Shown here: positions 23,440 through 36,030 of the stretch, piece after piece | Position numbering within the stretch: position 1 is the first letter of the stretch | How the letters are laid out: each line of letters opens with the position of its first letter | Source: Cymbidium sinense | Taxonomy: Eukaryota > Streptophyta > Magnoliopsida > Asparagales > Orchidaceae | DNA: 64,000 bases | NCBI GenBank assembly: GCA_021442155.1 | Contig: CM038214.1 | Location: 25,599,450-25,663,449 of the forward strand | Reading direction: 5' to 3' | The notes under the pieces: generated by a model | The model's database searches: none | What the model was told of the DNA's origin: nothing | Seen by the model: only the letters and a program-made list of their open reading frames with translations | Translations under genes and position numbers: made by a program

Positions 23440-24089
23440 TAAAAATTTGAATAAAAGTAAACTTGAGAATTATATCTCTATATCTATTTTTGACAACTTT
23501 AGAAATATCCTCATTTTTCTAAGAAACTTGACCAAATTCTTTATAAGCTTTCTTATAATGGTGACTTTGTTCTTAAAGAGGTTTGGAATTTTATTAGAGA
23601 TAAACAAAACCCCTCTAATGTTTTTATTAAACTTTGGAACAATATCATTCCCATTTCCTATTCGATTTTAGCTTGGAGGATTTTGAATAACTTTATTCCT
23701 ATGGACTCTTTACTTTGGACTAAAGGGTTTACTTACCTTCAAAGTGCTATTGTTGCTTTCATATTGAAAATGTAAATCATGTTTTGTCAATGGTGCTATT
23801 GCTTCTAAATTATGGTTTCAATATGATGATTTATTTAATACCAACTATTTTCATGATTCTCTTCTTCTTTTATCAACTTCTTGAAGTCTGCTTCAAAAAT
23901 ATAGTGAAAGGTCATATCAAAGTTTTAACTGCTATTACCCTTATCTGGTTCATCTGGATGGATAGAAATGATGCTAAATATTACAGTACACCTATGAACC
24001 ATAAAAGGGTCCTTGATAGAACTAAAGAGAAAATTCATGATCTTTTTAATGCCGATCTTATTAGTAATATTCATTTTAGAGGTTATAAA
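23440..24089 (+). pseudogene. L1 ORF2 zinc-binding (zf-RVT) region
   Basis: Region matching the zf-RVT domain of plant L1 ORF2. Readable pieces are NNIIPISYSILAWRILNNFI near 23640-23690, PMDSLLWTKGFTYL near 23700, and a Cys/His cluster CYCCFHIENVNHVL near 23747-23790. From 23784 a 247-codon frame starts, but its first part is out of frame with this domain; the true frame resumes around ALIWFIWMDRNDAK at 23930. Function in LINEs is presumed RNA or DNA binding. Confidence 0.72.
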
Positions 24090-24600
24090 TTTGTGGCTAA
24101 AAAATTTGGTATCATTATGCCTAAGTTTGACTCTTATAAAAGTTTTAGGATTATTCATTGGTTCAATCCTAAAGATAATTTGATTAAAGTGAACACTGAT
24201 GGTTCTATTGCTTCTAATAAATATGGTTGTTGTGGTATCCTTAGGGATTCTAAAGCTATTATCATTTGTGCTTTTGCCTATCCTCTTAAAGCCTATTCTG
24301 TTATTTTTGCTGAGCTTATGGATACTTATAAAGCTATTGAAATTTGTTTGAATAGAGGTTTCCTCAACATCTGGATTGAAGTTGATGCTCTCTTGCTTCT
24401 TTACAATCTTAATTCCAATAGAATTGGAATGTTGAATTATTTTATCTTCTTGATCATACTAAAAATATTCTTTCTCAAGTTTGTTTTAAAATTTCCCACA
24501 TCTTTCATGAAGGTAATGCTTATGTGATTACTTGGCTAACTGGTGCCAACTTAACTGAGTTCACTTTATTTGAAAACCAATTTTGTCTAAACTATTAAGA
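24090..24600 (+). pseudogene. L1 ORF2 RNase H domain
   Basis: C-terminal RNase H (RVT_3 type) found in plant L1s. It shows LIKVNTDGSIASNKYGCCGI (first Asp in TDGS), AELMDTYKAIEICL (Glu) and IEVDALLLLYNL (Asp). A frameshift near 24435 moves the end into another frame, where HIFHEGNAYVITWL is read; the usual final Asp of the (N)AxADxLA motif is not present. Open for about 110 codons before the shift. It belongs to ORF2 and removes RNA from cDNA hybrids in active elements. Confidence 0.82.
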
Positions 24601-26420
24601 GGTTTGGTTAATGTGAATAATATTGGATTGCCTTATCTCATTATAAATTCTTAGCTTGGTTTTGATGATCTTTTTCTTTGGTTGCTTGTTAAGCCCTCTT
24701 AGGTTTTGGTTATCAACTTATTTTCTCTTTGGCTATTGGGTCATGTTTTGATCTCTTACTTTGATTGGCTGGTTTTACTACCGGTGGTTATTGTGTGTGG
24801 CCTATGTTCTTTGGTATTTTCACTTGGTGGCTCTATCTATCTAGCTGTGTTTACCATAATTTTCCTTGGCTATTTTTTTTTATATCCCCTTTTGGTTTAT
24901 GGCTATGGTTCTTGTAGCTTTTCTTTTGTGTGGGTTTTATTTTTTTGGTGCTTGCTAACTTAGAGTTGGTTCATGTGTGGTGATTGATGGTGGATTTGTT
25001 ATTGGTTGGGTTGGTTGGATGGTGCTATTTTGGCTATTTTTTTTATTTTCACAGTGATCTAGATATGGTGGATTATCTGCTTGATTTTGCATGGTGGTGT
25101 TGTTGGTTATTATTTTCTATTTTCTTGACTAGGGCTTCATGGTTGGTTTTGTTGATTTTGTTCTTTTGGTTATTGTATTGACCTCCTCTGTATTGGCCTT
25201 CCTCTTTATTGAGGGCTTTGTGTTTGGTATTATTTGATTGGTTTCAAGGCTTTTGTGGTCATTGGCTTTGTGGTTGGTGGCTTGGTTGGCCATTATTTTT
25301 TTTGTTCCTTTTGTTTGTAGTCTATCTTATTGAGCTTTGTACCTTTTTTCTTTGGTTATTCTACTTACCTAGATTGATTTTCTTTTCCTTGGTTGGGTTT
25401 GGTGGTGCTATCTGTTTCTACCCATGGCTATCTTGGGTGATTTTGGCTTCAGATGTTGTTGGTCTTTAAACCGACTTGGGTTTTCTACTATTGTGGTTGG
25501 CTTTTCATGTTAATGGATTGGTTATTGTATTGGTGGCTGAGTTGGTTGGTGGGTGGCTATTTTGGTGATTTTTCTGTTCCTTTGGTGATGTTATGGAACT
25601 TATCTGTTCTTGTGACCTATATTTCTATTTTCTTTATTTTATTTTTCTCTTTGTGATTTTCTGTTTATTGGCGTTGTTGTCCACCCCTTTGCAGTTAGGC
25701 TAGTTGATTTTACTTGCTCTTTTTTTCTGCTCTTGTGTTTTTCTATTTTGCTCTTGTTTGTCTCTGGTTTGTGTTGTTATCATGATGTTGCCTTTGATTT
25801 TCTTATTCTTTTTGGTGGTGGCTTTGGTGGTGCTCTACTATATTGTTTATCCTAGATGGTTGGTTGATTATCGCCTTATTAGGTTGTTCAATGGCTTGGT
25901 GGTTCTTTTTATGTTTGCTATTTAGGATTTTGTTTCTGGATGACATACATTGAATGATGGACTGCATGAGGTATACTGGCTATGATGGACTTGATATTTC
26001 CCACTCTTTCTTCTTTTGGTTGGTAATGCTATATGTAATTATAACCCTTTTCTTGAAGTTTGGATGCTTACATATAGTGTTGCTCGTTGAGATGATTTTA
26101 ACTGAGCCTGAGCCTTTTCTTTACTTTACTCCTTTTGTTTTCTCTTACTTTTTATGCTTCTTAATTGTACTCATCCTTTCAAAAGTATGTTGCAAATTTC
26201 TTTTATAGGTTAGGAGAGTCTTGTAGGTGGATCTTGGTATCGACGGACCAAATGAAGTTTTGTTACTACTCATGGATTTTCTCTTGTTTATTTTTTTCTT
26301 TTCTTTCTATCCTTCATTATTGTAATAGTTAGATTTATCTTTAGGATTTATTGTACCTCTTTGAGCATGAGATTTACGGACTTTGCATTTTCTTGTGTCG
26401 ATAAAATTTTCCTAATTTCC
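24601..26420 (+). other. T/G-rich 3' UTR of plus-strand L1
   Basis: About 1.8 kb, strongly T- and G-biased on the plus strand (TTGGTTGG, TTTTTGG), without recognisable domains. Reading frames here give Leu/Phe/Trp/Val-rich translations that mimic membrane proteins, but they show no start-context or family similarity. The last 450 bp (from GATGCTTACATATAG near 26065) resemble the separate fragment at 40440-40897, which supports 3' UTR identity. The end is CTTTGAGCATGAGATTTACGG, then GATAAAATTTTCC, then A-rich DNA and CCCTAAA. Confidence 0.72.
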
Positions 26421-28774
26421 CAATTAAAACTAAAACCCTAAATTAAACCCTAAACCCCAAACACTAAACCCTAAACCCTAAACCTAGCAAAACCCTAATC
26501 TTCTACAACCCTAAACCTTCCAAACCTCAAAACCTAAACCTAAATTTCTTTTCCTAAACCTAAGTAAAATTTTCCTAAACTCCTAAACCTAAACCTTTTT
26601 TAAAACTAAACTAAAATAAAATTAAAATTTAATAAATAAAATAAAATAAACCTAAGAATAAAACCTAAATAAAATAAAACTCATAAAATTAAAATACTTA
26701 AAATAAACCTAAAATTAAAACTAAATCCCTAAACTATAAAATAAACATTGTTTTCCAAATTAAACTGGCCTAAACTAAAATAAAATAAACCTAAACCTAA
26801 ACTTGAAACTAAAATAAATAAACTTAAACCTAAAATAAACAAACCTAAACCCTAAACTAAATGAAATAAAATAAACTTAAACCTAAACCTAAACTTAAAA
26901 CTAAACCAAAGCCTAAAACCTAAACCTAATTCCTAAACCTAAACCTTTAAAACTAAACCTTAAAATAAAATAAAACTAATCTATAAACATAAACCTAAAA
27001 CTAAATTGTAAACTAAAATAAAACCTAAACTAAAATGAATAAACCTAAAATAAATAAAATAGACTAAATAAAATATAAAATAAAATAAACTAAATAAATA
27101 AATAATAAATAAATAAACATAATATATAAACCTCTTTACCTATTAATCTAAACTTAAACCTAAACCCTAATAAACCCTAAACCTAACCTAAACCTAAACT
27201 TACCTAAACTAAAATAAAACTAAACTAAATAAATAAAATCATAAACTAAAACCCTAACCTAAATAAACCTAACCTAAACTAAACTAACTAAACCTAAAAC
27301 ACTAAATAAATAAAAACATAAATAAAATAAAACCCTAAACACTAATGCCTAAATAAACCAAATAATAAACCTAAACTAAAAACTAAACCTAACCTAAATA
27401 AAATCTAACCCTAAAATAAACACTAAATAAACAAACCTAAACTTAAAATACTAAACCTAAACACTAAACCCTAAAATAAACCTAAACCTAAATCTAAACC
27501 TAATAAAAATAAGCCTAAAGTAAATTATACCTAAAAAATAAAATAAAAATACAAAAACTAAACCTAAATAAAATAAAACCTAAACTAAAACCTAAACCTA
27601 AACCTAAAATAAAATAAATTAAAATTAAATAACTAAAATAAAATAAATAAATGTAACTAAACTAAAAATATAAACCTAAAATAAAAAACTAAATAAAATA
27701 AAACTAAATAAAATAATAAAAATAAAATAAAATAAAATAAAACTAAATAAAACCTAAACCCAAAAAATAACCTAAAAATAAAAAAAAATAAAACTAAACC
27801 TAACTAAAATAAAATAAATAAAATAAAATAAACCTAAACTAAACAAAGATAAACTAAACTAAAATAAATAAGACCTATAAAACTAAAATAAAACCTAAAA
27901 AGCTAAACCATAAAAAAAAGCTAAAACCTAAACCTAAACTAAAAAAAAAACTAAAAATAAATAAATATAAAACTAAACCAAAATAAAATAAAAATAAAAT
28001 AAAATAAAAACAAAAATAATACCTAAACATAAACCTCAACCTAAAATAAAAAAATAAAAAATAAAAATTAAATTAAAATAAAATAATTAAAAACCTAAAT
28101 TAAACTAAAAAATAAAATAAACCTAAAAGATACTAAATGTAAATTAAAAATAAAATAAAGCTCTAATAAAATAAAATTAAAACTAGATAGGAACCTATAC
28201 CTAAAAAAAAAATAAACCTAAATAAATAAAATCAAACCTAAACTAAAAAAAAAAACTAAACCTAAAATAAACAAAATAAAATAAACTTAAACTAAAATAA
28301 AATAAATAAACCTAAATCTACACCTAAAATAAACTAATCCTAAACCTAAACAAAATAAACTAAAATAAACCTAAACCTAAACTAAAAATAAAATCTAAAA
28401 TAAACAACTAAAACCTAAATCTAAAAAACTAATAAAAACCTAAACCTAAACCTACAAATAATTAATAAAACATAAACCTAAAATATAAAACAAAAATAAA
28501 ACTAAACTAATAAATAAAAACCTAAACGTAAAAAAAAAACTAAAAGTAACTAAACAAAAAAAATAAAAAGTAAAGTAAACTAAAAGAAATAAAAAAGAAA
28601 CTAAGTAAACCTAGACCCATCAGTTTACTTAATTTTTTGTTTAAAAAAATCCTAAACCCTAAAACCTAAATATTAAACCCTAACCCTAAACCCTAAACCA
28701 TAAACCCCAAACCTAAACCTAAATTTAAAGTAACTAAATAAATTAAAAAAATAAACCTAAACCTAAACCTAAAC

Positions 28775-29035
28775 CCAAACTAGAAAACCTAAAAGATCAT
28801 AAAACCAAGCTAAATAGATCTAAAGGTAAAAAATCTAAAATAAAAATAAAGAACCGAGGTTATAAATAAAGAGATATATGAATCTAAACTAAATATAAGA
28901 AAAAGGATGACTAATAAATGAAACTATGTCTTTATAAAAACAAAGATTTTGATTTGAAGCTCAAATGCCATCACTAAAAAAACTTGGTGCTACTGATAAA
29001 AAGAAGAAATAATAATTTATTCTCTATTAAAAAAA
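28775..29035 (+). pseudogene. Extremely decayed GRP module
   Basis: A-rich relic that still aligns by eye to a GRP module: ACCAAGCTAAATAGATCTAAAGGT corresponds position by position, in two halves, to ACCAAGCTCAGTCTAGGTCT of module 3; GAGATATATGA lies where others have GAGAGATCGGGGATATGA; then AACTATGTCTTTATA, AACTTGGTGCTACT, AAAAGAAGAAAT and TTCTCTATTAAAAAA of the 3' UTR. The Gly-rich coding part is mostly lost or turned A-rich. It shows how a GRP module merges into array-like composition. Confidence 0.6.
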
Positions 29036-32000
29036 ACCAAAAATAAAACTAAACTAAAAATATAAAACCTAAACCTAAATAAAATAAACCCTAAACCATA
29101 AACCTAAACCTAAACCCACACCTAAATAAAATAAACCTAAACTAAACCAAAACCCAAATAAAACCAAAAAAAACCTAAACATAAACTAAATAAAACCTAA
29201 AATAAAATAAATAAAAAAACCTAAACCAAATTAAAATAACAACATAAAATAAAATAAAACCTAATCTAAAACCTAAAGCTAAACCTAAAAACAATATAAA
29301 ATAAAAAATAAAAACAAAACAAAAATAAAATAAATAAAAACCTAAACTAAACTAATATAAAAAACCAAAAAAGTAAACACTACATCTAAATAAAAATAAA
29401 ATTAAGCTAAAATAAAATAAATTAAATTAAATAAAAACCTAAACCTAAAAAATAACATAAAAATAAATAAAACATAAACCCTAAACCCTAAACTAAAAGA
29501 AAACCTAAACCTAAAATAAATAAAAAAAATAAGATAAACATAAACTAAACATAAACTAAAACAAACTAAACTAAAATAAATAAAACATAAACTTAAACGT
29601 AAACCTAAACTAAAAATAAAATAAAATAAATTAAAAATAAACGTAAACCTAAACTAAAAAATAAAACCTAAAAATAAATCTAAAACCTAAACCTAAAAAA
29701 TTAAAATAAAAACTTAAGCTTAAAGCTAAATATAAAAAATAAAACCTAAACTTGAAGATAAAAATAAAAATAAACCTACACTAAAAAAATAAACCTAACC
29801 TCAACCTAAAAAAATAAAGTAAAATAAAAAGCCTAAACTAAAATAAATAAACATAAATTAAATAAACTAAACTAAAAATATATATACAAATAAACAAAAT
29901 ATAATAAATTATAATAATTAAAAATAAACTAAAACCTATGACATTACTTAAATAAAAAAAATTTAAAAACAAACTTATCCCTAAACCCTAAACCCTAAAC
30001 CCTAACCCCAAACCTAAAACTTAAAACCTAAACCCCAACCCTAACCTACTACCATAAACTTTAAACCCTAAACCTAACCCCAACTAAAAAAAACCTAAAA
30101 CCTAAACCTAACCTAAACCTAAAACCCTAAACCTAAACCTAAAATAAAACCATAAACCTAAAATAAAATAAAAAACCTAAACATAAATAAATAAACCTAA
30201 AAATAAAATAAATAAAAAAAACCTAAAATAAAATAAAATAAAATAAACTAAAAATAACTTAAACTAAAATAAAACCTAAACCCAAAAAAAATGTAAAATA
30301 AAATAAAATAAAAAATAAAAATAAATAAAATAAAATAAATAAAAACCTAAATAAACTAAAATAAAAAATAAAAATAAAAACCTAAACTAAAATAAAAAAA
30401 ATAAATTAAACCTAAACTAAAAAAATAAACTAAAATAAAATAAAATCTAAACCCTAAACCTAAAATAAACTTAACCTAAACCCTAATATAAATAAATTTA
30501 AATAAACTAAAAAAACCTAAACCTAAACTAAAAAATAAAACCTAAAACCTAAACCTAAAAAAAAAAAACTAAATTAAAAAATAAACCTAAATCTAAACCT
30601 AAAACAATACTAAAATAAGAAACATAAATTAAAATAAATAAAACTAAAATAAATAACAAAACTAAATAAAAATAAAAATAAACATAAATAAAAATAAAAT
30701 AAAATAAAATAAAATAAATAAACTTAATAAATTGAATAAACCTAAATCTTCATTTACTTAATTGAAAAAATATAAAAAAGAAAAAAATTTAAATAAAAAA
30801 CCCTGACCCTAAACCCTAAACCATAAAACTAACCATAAACCCTAAACCCTAAATCTTAAACTTACAATCCTAAACCCTAAACCTTAAACCTTAAAACCCT
30901 AAACCCTAAACCCTAAACCTTAAAACCCTAAACCCTAAACCCTAAACCCTAAACACAAAACCCTAAAACCTAGAACCCTAACCCCTAAACCCTAAACCTA
31001 AACACTAAAAACCTAAACCTAAAATAAATAAAACTAAACCTAAATAAAATAAAATAAAATAAACTTAAACTAAACCTAAACCTATAAACCAAAATGTAAA
31101 ATAAAAAATAAAAAAAAATTAAACTAAAATAATAAATAAAACCTAAACTAAACTAAAAAATAAAATAAACCTAAAATAAAACCTAAATAAAATAAAACTA
31201 AACAAAAATAAAAAAAAAAATAAAACTAAAATAAAATAAAATAAAACTAAATAAAACCTAAACCTAAAACTAAACATAAAAAATAAATAAAAAAATAAAA
31301 CCTAAACCCTAAACTAAAATAATAACCTAAACCTAAAATAAACAAAATAAAATAAACCTAAACCTAAACTAAAATAAAAAATCTAAACCTTAGCCTAAAA
31401 TAAACTAATCCTAAACCCTAAACTAAATAAAATAAAATAAACTAAAAATAAAACTAAACCTAAACTAAAAAATAAAATCTAAAAATAAACCTAAAATAAA
31501 AACCTAAAGCCTAAACAAAAAAAATAAAATGAAAACCTAAATCTAAACCTAAAATTAAAAAAATAAAACTTAAACCTAAAAAATAAAATAAAAATAAAAC
31601 TAAACTAAAATATAAACATAAACCTAAACCTAAACCTAAAAAATAAACTAAAATAAAAATCCTAAATAAAATAAATAAACCTAAAATAAATAAAGTAAAC
31701 TAAATAAAATTAAAAAAATTAAAAAAACTAAAATAAATAAAAAATAACCTTACTAAACTAAATAAACCTAAATATACTTAATAGAAAAATAAATAAATAA
31801 AAATAAAATCCTAAACCCTAAACCCTATGCCTTAATTCCTAAAACTAACCTTGAACATACAACCCTAAAACTACAAGCTTAAACCCTAAACCCTAAACTA
31901 ACACTAAACCCTAAAACATAAACCCTAAACCCAAAACCCTAAACCATAAACCTTTAAACCCTAAACCCTAAACCATAAAATCCCTAAACCCTAAAAACCC

Positions 32001-33580
32001 CAAACCATAAACTAAACCTAAACCCTGAACCCTAAACCCTAACCCTAAACCATAAAATCCTAAATAAAATCTTAAACCCTAAATCCTAATCCTAAACCTA
32101 AAAGCATAAAAATAAACCCCAAAAACTAAAACTAAACCTAAAGTAAAAATAAATTAAAAAATAAACTTAAACCTAAAACCAAATAAACCTAAATGAATAA
32201 AATAAACATAAATAAATAAATAAAATAAAAAAAAAAATAAATAAATTAAACCATAAATAAAACTAATCCTAAAAATAAATAAAATAAAATAAATCTAAAT
32301 AAAAATAAACTAAAAAATTTCCTAATAAAAAAATAAAAACTAAATTAAAAAAAACTAAAATTTGTTCACTAAAAAAAAAAAACCTAAACCTAAAATTAAA
32401 ATAAAAAAAATAAACCCAAAACCTAAAACCTAAACAATAAACCTAAACTAAGCCATAAACTAAACTAAATAAACCTAAATAAATAAACTAAATAAAATAA
32501 ACTAAACCTAAACTAAAATAATAAAATAAAAACCTAAACCCTAAACTAAAAGTTAAAAAAAAAAAACCTAAACTAATCTAAATAAACCTAAAAATAAAAT
32601 AAATAAATAAACCTAACTAAAAAATAAAATAATAAAATAAAAAATAAAAAAACTTAAATTAAACCTAAACCTAAACCTAAACCTAAATAAACCTAAAATA
32701 AAATAAAAAAATAAAAAAATTAAACTAAAATAAAATAAATAAAAACCTAAACTAAACTAAATAAAATAAAAAACCTAAATAAAATAGAAACTAAACCTAA
32801 AATAAAAATAAAATAATCCTAAAATAAAATAAAATAAAAACTAAATAAAACCTAAACTTTAAAAATGAACTTAAAAATAAATAAAAAATAAAACTTAAAC
32901 CCTAAACTTTAAAAAAACCTAAACCTAAATTAAAAATGAAATAAACCTAAACTTAAACCTAAACTAAAATAAACTAAACTAAAATAAAAACCTAAACCTA
33001 AACCTAAACCCTAAATAAATAAAATAAACTAAAAAAAATAAACCTAACCCAAAAAAACTAAAAAAGTAAAACCTAAAATAAACCTATAATAAAATCCTAA
33101 ACCCTAAACCTAAAAAATAAGAATAAAACCTAAACCTAAAAGTAAAAATATAAAATAAAACCTAAACATGAAAAATAAAATAAAAATAAAACTAAACTAA
33201 AAAATAGACCTAAACCTAGCCCTAAAAGATAAACTAAAATAAAAAATCTTAACTAAAATAAATAAACCTAAAATAAAATAAAATGAGCCTAAATAAAATA
33301 TAAAAATAAAATAAACAAAAATAAATAAAAAATAAACTAAATAAACCTAAACCTATCACTTTACTTAATTTTTTTTAAAAAAAAACCCTAACCCTAAATC
33401 CTTGAACCTAAACCTTAAAACTTTAAACCATAAACCCTAATGCCTAAACCCTAAGCCCTAAACCCTAAAACTTTAAACCCTAAACCCTAAACCATAAAAC
33501 CCACAACCCTAAACCTAAACCCTATACCACAAACCCTAAACCTTAAACCCCAAAACCTAAACCCTAACCCCTAAACCCTA

Positions 33581-34800
33581 AAAAACATGAAAAACTAAAC
33601 CTAAACTACATAAAACCTAAAAAATAAAAATAAAAAATCTAAACCTAAATAAAATAAAATAAAAAAATAAAATAAAAACCTAAACCTAAAACTAAACCTA
33701 AACCCAAACCTAAACATAAAAATAATATAAAATAAAAAATAATAACTAAACAAAAATAAAAAAAATGAATACCCAAACTAAACTAAAAAGTAAATTAAAC
33801 ATAAAAAATGGAAAAATAAAAAAATAAAAAAAAATTAAACTTAAAATCAAAATAAAATAAACCTAAAATAAAATAAAATAAAAACTAAATTAAAACCCTA
33901 AACACTAAAACCCTAAACTAAATAAAAATAAAACCCAAACTAAATCCTAAACTATAAAAAAAACCTAAATAAACCTAAACCCTAAACCCTAAAAACATAA
34001 AAAACTAAACCTAAACTAAATAAAATAGAAAAAAATAAAAATAAAAAACCTAAATCTAAATAAAATAAAATAAAAACCTAAACAAAAACCAAAACCTAAA
34101 ACTAAACCAAAACCCAACCTAAACGTAAAATTAACATAAAATAAAAAATAATAACTAAACTAAAATAAAAAAAATGAAAACCCAAACTAAACTAAAAAAA
34201 TAAATTAAACATTGATATGAAAAAATAAAAAAGTAAATAAAAACTAAACTTAAAGTCAAAATAAAATAAATCTAAAATAAAATTAAAACTAAATTAAAAT
34301 CCTAAACAATAAAACCCTAAACCCTAAACCTTAAACCATAAAACCCGCAAACCTAAACCCTAAACCCTATACCCCAAACCCTAAACCCTAAACCTTAAAA
34401 ATATAAAAAACTAAACCTAAACTAAATAAAACCTAATAAATAAAAAATAATAAACCTAAACCTAAAATATAAAAATAAAATAAAATTAAAACCTAAACAA
34501 AAACCTAAACCTAAAACTAAACCAAAACCCAAACCTAAATGTAAAAATAACAAAAAATAAAAAATAATAACTTAACTAAAATAAAAAAATATAAAAACCC
34601 AAACTAAACTAAAAAATAAAATAAACATAAAAATGAAAAAAAAATAAAAATAAAAACTAAACTTAAAATCAAAATAAAATAAACCTAAAAATAAAATAAA
34701 AAATCAATCAAAAATAAAACCTAAACCCTAAACTAAAAGCTGAGACCTAAAATAAAGAAAATAAAATAAACCTAAACCTAAACTAAAATAAACTAAACTA
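33581..34800 (+). repeat. Three tandem units of about 408 bp
   Basis: Within the array three consecutive units start with AAAAAACTAAACCTAAACTA-like words at about 33581, 33990 and 34397. Each later contains ACTAAACTTAAA(A/G)TCAAAATAAA (near 33830, 34240 and 34650) at the same offset. The regular spacing of roughly 405-410 bp indicates a local tandem triplication, younger than the surrounding decayed repeat. No coding content. Confidence 0.75.
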
Positions 34801-35612
34801 AAATATATAACCTAAATAAAATCTAAAATAAATTATACCTAAACCCTAAACTAAATAAAATAAAATAAACTAAAAATAAACTAAACCTAAACTAAATAAT
34901 AAAACCTAAAATAAACCTAAAAAAAACCTAAAACCTAAACTAAAAAAATATAATAAAAATATAAACCTAAACCTAAAAAAAAAAAAAATAAAACCTAAAC
35001 CTTAAAAATAAAATAAAAATAAAATAAAAAACTAAAAATAAGAATAAACCTAAACCTAAACCTAAAAAAATAAACTAAAATAAAACCCAATAAAAAATAA
35101 ATAAACATAAAATAAATAAACTAAACTAAAAAAATAAAAAATAAACCTAAATAAAATAAACTAAAATAGATAAAAAATAAATGAAATAACATAAATAAAC
35201 CTAAACCTACTGGTTTACTTAATTTTAAAAAACCCTAAACCCTAAATAACCCTAAACCATAAACCCTAAATGATAAACCCTAAACTAACCCTAAATCTTA
35301 AACCCCAAACTGTCAAATCCCTAAACCCTAAGCCTATGCCCCAAACTAACCCTTAGACCTAAACACTCAAAACCCTAAATCCTAAAGCCTACACACTTAA
35401 CCCTAAACTTTAAACCCTAAACCCTAGACCCAAACCCTAAACCTAATCCCTAAAACCCCAAACCCTAAAACCCTAAAACCCTAACCCTAAACCCTAAAAG
35501 CATAAACCATAAAACCCTAAACCTTAAACCCTAAACTCTAAACCCTAGACCCTAACCCTAAACCTAAACCTAAAGTAATTAAATAAATTATTTAATAAAC
35601 CTAAACCCTAAG

Positions 35613-36030
35613 AATGGGTAGAACTTTGATGAGGAACAGCCCACCAGCTTTTAGATCTGGTGGAGGCAAGGTGGAGGTATATCTGGTGGTGGTGGGGATC
35701 TAGATGGTGGATTTGGAGGTGGTGGTTATGGAGGCGGAGGAGAAATGGAGGTTACATATGGTGGTGGAGGGAGAGATCGGGATATGATGGTGGATCCGCC
35801 ACCGAGAGGCCGGTGGTTCGATGGGAACTAGAGAAATTGAAGAACAAATTATCCGACGCCTACTTATGAAATCTTGTAGAGATGGTTCTAGTTATCTAGC
35901 TTTTCATTTGCATTATGCTCATTTTTTATCAATGTCATTGCTTGTGATTTAGAAAACTTGGTGTGTTTCTTGGTTGATGAAATTGAAAAGAAGAAATGTT
36001 GAATATGAATTTCTTCACTATTAAAAAAAA
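35613..36030 (+). pseudogene. GRP retrocopy module 2
   Basis: Plus-strand GRP fragment with the same left junction (CCTAAG then AATGGG). The RRM end is reduced (NG*NFD then deletions) and the Gly-rich tail is broken by frameshifts, although GGGG, GGYG and GGGGRDR-like words are readable in mixed frames (35700-35800). The usual terminal SRYSRG is damaged. The 3' UTR (CTTGGTTGATGAAAT, AAGAAGAAATGTTGAATATG) is well kept and ends TTAAAAAAAA next to repeat. The 69-codon Trp/Arg-rich frame at 35660 is a shifted reading of the Gly tail, not a gene. Confidence 0.82.

Larger units (their letters stand above)
18869..26420 (+). mobile_element. Near full-length dead L1 LINE
   Basis: Plus-strand non-LTR retrotransposon of about 7.5 kb with 5' leader, ORF1, ORF2 (EN-RT-zinc finger-RNase H) and a long 3' UTR. 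It is flanked on both sides by CCCTAAA-type repeats in the same orientation; no target-site duplication can be recognised in such flanks. The 3' end (GATAAAATTTTCC, then an A-rich stretch) runs into CCCTAAA. Numerous stops, frameshifts and a lost catalytic Asp make it inactive. A truncated inverted relative lies at 11400-14047, and its 3' end resembles the fragments at 40028-40897 and 52125-52207. Confidence 0.85.

Noticed and set aside
24706..26208. A row of hydrophobic frames resembling small membrane proteins
   Set aside because: They come from T/G-rich L1 3' UTR, have no family features or ordered starts, and part of the region recurs in a truncated L1 3' end at 40 kb.
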